A stretch of DNA of 6,007 nucleotides, taken from contig JAGNPA010000127.1 of NCBI GenBank assembly GCA_017989885.1, forward strand, positions 1 to 6,007, in the 5' to 3' direction. Under the pieces are notes generated by a model, which did not search any database, was not told the DNA's origin, and worked only from the letters and a program-made list of their open reading frames with translations. Origin of the DNA: Aquabacterium sp. (GTDB lineage: Bacteria; Pseudomonadota; Gammaproteobacteria; Burkholderiales; Burkholderiaceae_C). Each line of letters opens with the position of its first letter. The stretch's first letter is position 1. The translations under genes and the position numbers were made by a program. This document shows positions 5,609 to 6,007 of this stretch, piece after piece.

Positions 5609-6007
5609 ATGTCAGCCCACCCTCTTCCACCTTGGGCCATGCGCCGGCTGTGCGGACTGCGTCCGGCACGGTGGACGCGGTGGACGCGTATCCTGGCCGA
5701 GAGCCTGATGCTGGCAGGCTGGGTGCTGTTGGCGACCTTTTCGCTGCGTGTGGGGCGCCCTGCGGCCTCGATGGCGCCGCCGGTGTGGGCGCTGGCCCTG
5801 GCCATGTTCGGGGCGCTGACGGGGCATCTGGTCTCACGGCGCTGGCTGTGGCCGGCCCCCGGTGCAGCGCAGCCCTCGCCTGCTCCCGCTCCCGAGCCCA
5901 CGTCCACGCCTGCCGAGACCTGGCAACGGGATGAGGCGGTCGAGCAAGGCCGGGGCGAGGAGCGTCTGCGCATCGCCCAGGACCTGTACGATGACATCGG
6001 CGCCCGC
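5609..6007 (+). CDS. Membrane sensor histidine kinase (HisKA_3 type), N-terminal part
   Basis: The frame stays open to the right edge, giving 133 residues. An in-frame TGA at 5591 limits the start to ATG 5609 or a later one such as ATG 5639; neither has a good Shine-Dalgarno. After a basic N-terminus, two hydrophobic segments (about 28-46 and 57-75) look like transmembrane helices with only a short loop between them, so there is no sizeable periplasmic sensor domain. A Pro/Ala-rich linker (82-102) and a charged helix follow, ending in E-E-R-L-R-I-A-Q-D-L-Y-D-D-I-G-A-R (117-133). This is the dimerisation/phosphotransfer signature of DesK/NarX-type kinases (family pattern E-R-x-R-I-A-x-x-L-H-D), but the position of the phosphorylated His is Tyr127, codon TAC at 5987-5989. 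The ATPase domain would lie outside the window. Placement right after the regulator suggests an operon and a cognate pair. It could be a pseudokinase or phosphatase rather than a normal kinase. Confidence 0.85.
   Translation, partial: MSAHPLPPWAMRRLCGLRPARWTRWTRILAESLMLAGWVLLATFSLRVGRPAASMAPPVWALALAMFGALTGHLVSRRWLWPAPGAAQPSPAPAPEPTSTPAETWQRDEAVEQGRGEERLRIAQDLYDDIGAR

Noticed and set aside
5518..5934. A 138-codon plus-strand frame overlapping the start of the kinase gene.
   Set aside because: It is out of frame with the region coding two transmembrane segments and the HisKA_3 motif; the frame starting at ATG 5609 and open to the edge is the real one.
1..6007. Mobile elements, CRISPR, tRNA or a defence island.
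   Set aside because: No transposase, integrase, direct-repeat array or tRNA-like fold was seen; genes are conserved housekeeping and regulatory types of even composition.

Overview
This is a GC-rich stretch of an ordinary bacterial chromosome. Gene content, high-GC codon use and the surE-pcm-nlpD order point to a betaproteobacterium, probably Burkholderiales and perhaps Comamonadaceae or a relative. That placement is an inference from style and gene order, not from a marker gene. I see no mobile element, tRNA, rRNA, CRISPR array or defence system.

Layout from left to right. (1) Positions 1-584, plus strand: the C-terminal ATPase part of a PhoH-family protein, cut by the left edge. (2) Positions 585-682: a convergent intergenic gap with two hairpins, the second a good rho-independent terminator that could serve both strands. 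(3) Positions 683-4766, minus strand, read right to left: surE (nucleotidase), pcm (L-isoaspartyl methyltransferase), nlpD (LysM/M23 lipoprotein) and rlmD (23S rRNA m5U1939 methyltransferase). surE and pcm overlap by four bases (GTGA); the pcm-nlpD and nlpD-rlmD gaps are 49 and 73 bases, so the four could be one transcription unit. A hairpin without a T tract sits just after nlpD. rpoS, which follows nlpD in many proteobacteria, is absent from this place. (4) Positions 4767-4859: a 93-base divergent promoter region with a perfect 16-bp AT-centred palindrome. (5) Positions 4860-6007, plus strand: a NarL/LuxR-type response regulator followed by the N-terminal part of its likely partner, a two-helix membrane sensor histidine kinase cut by the right edge.

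How the genes fit together. SurE, Pcm and NlpD form a conserved stress-survival and cell-envelope neighbourhood; RlmD is a housekeeping rRNA modification enzyme. The two-component pair is transcribed divergently from surE and shares its promoter region. The most notable point is that the visible phosphoacceptor motif of the kinase reads D-L-Y-D-D, with tyrosine where the DesK/NarX-type (HisKA_3) family has its phosphorylated histidine, while the receiver of the regulator looks intact.

I did not find a convincing previously undescribed system. The kinase motif, the divergent palindrome and the possible leaderless surE start are the observations that most deserve a check.
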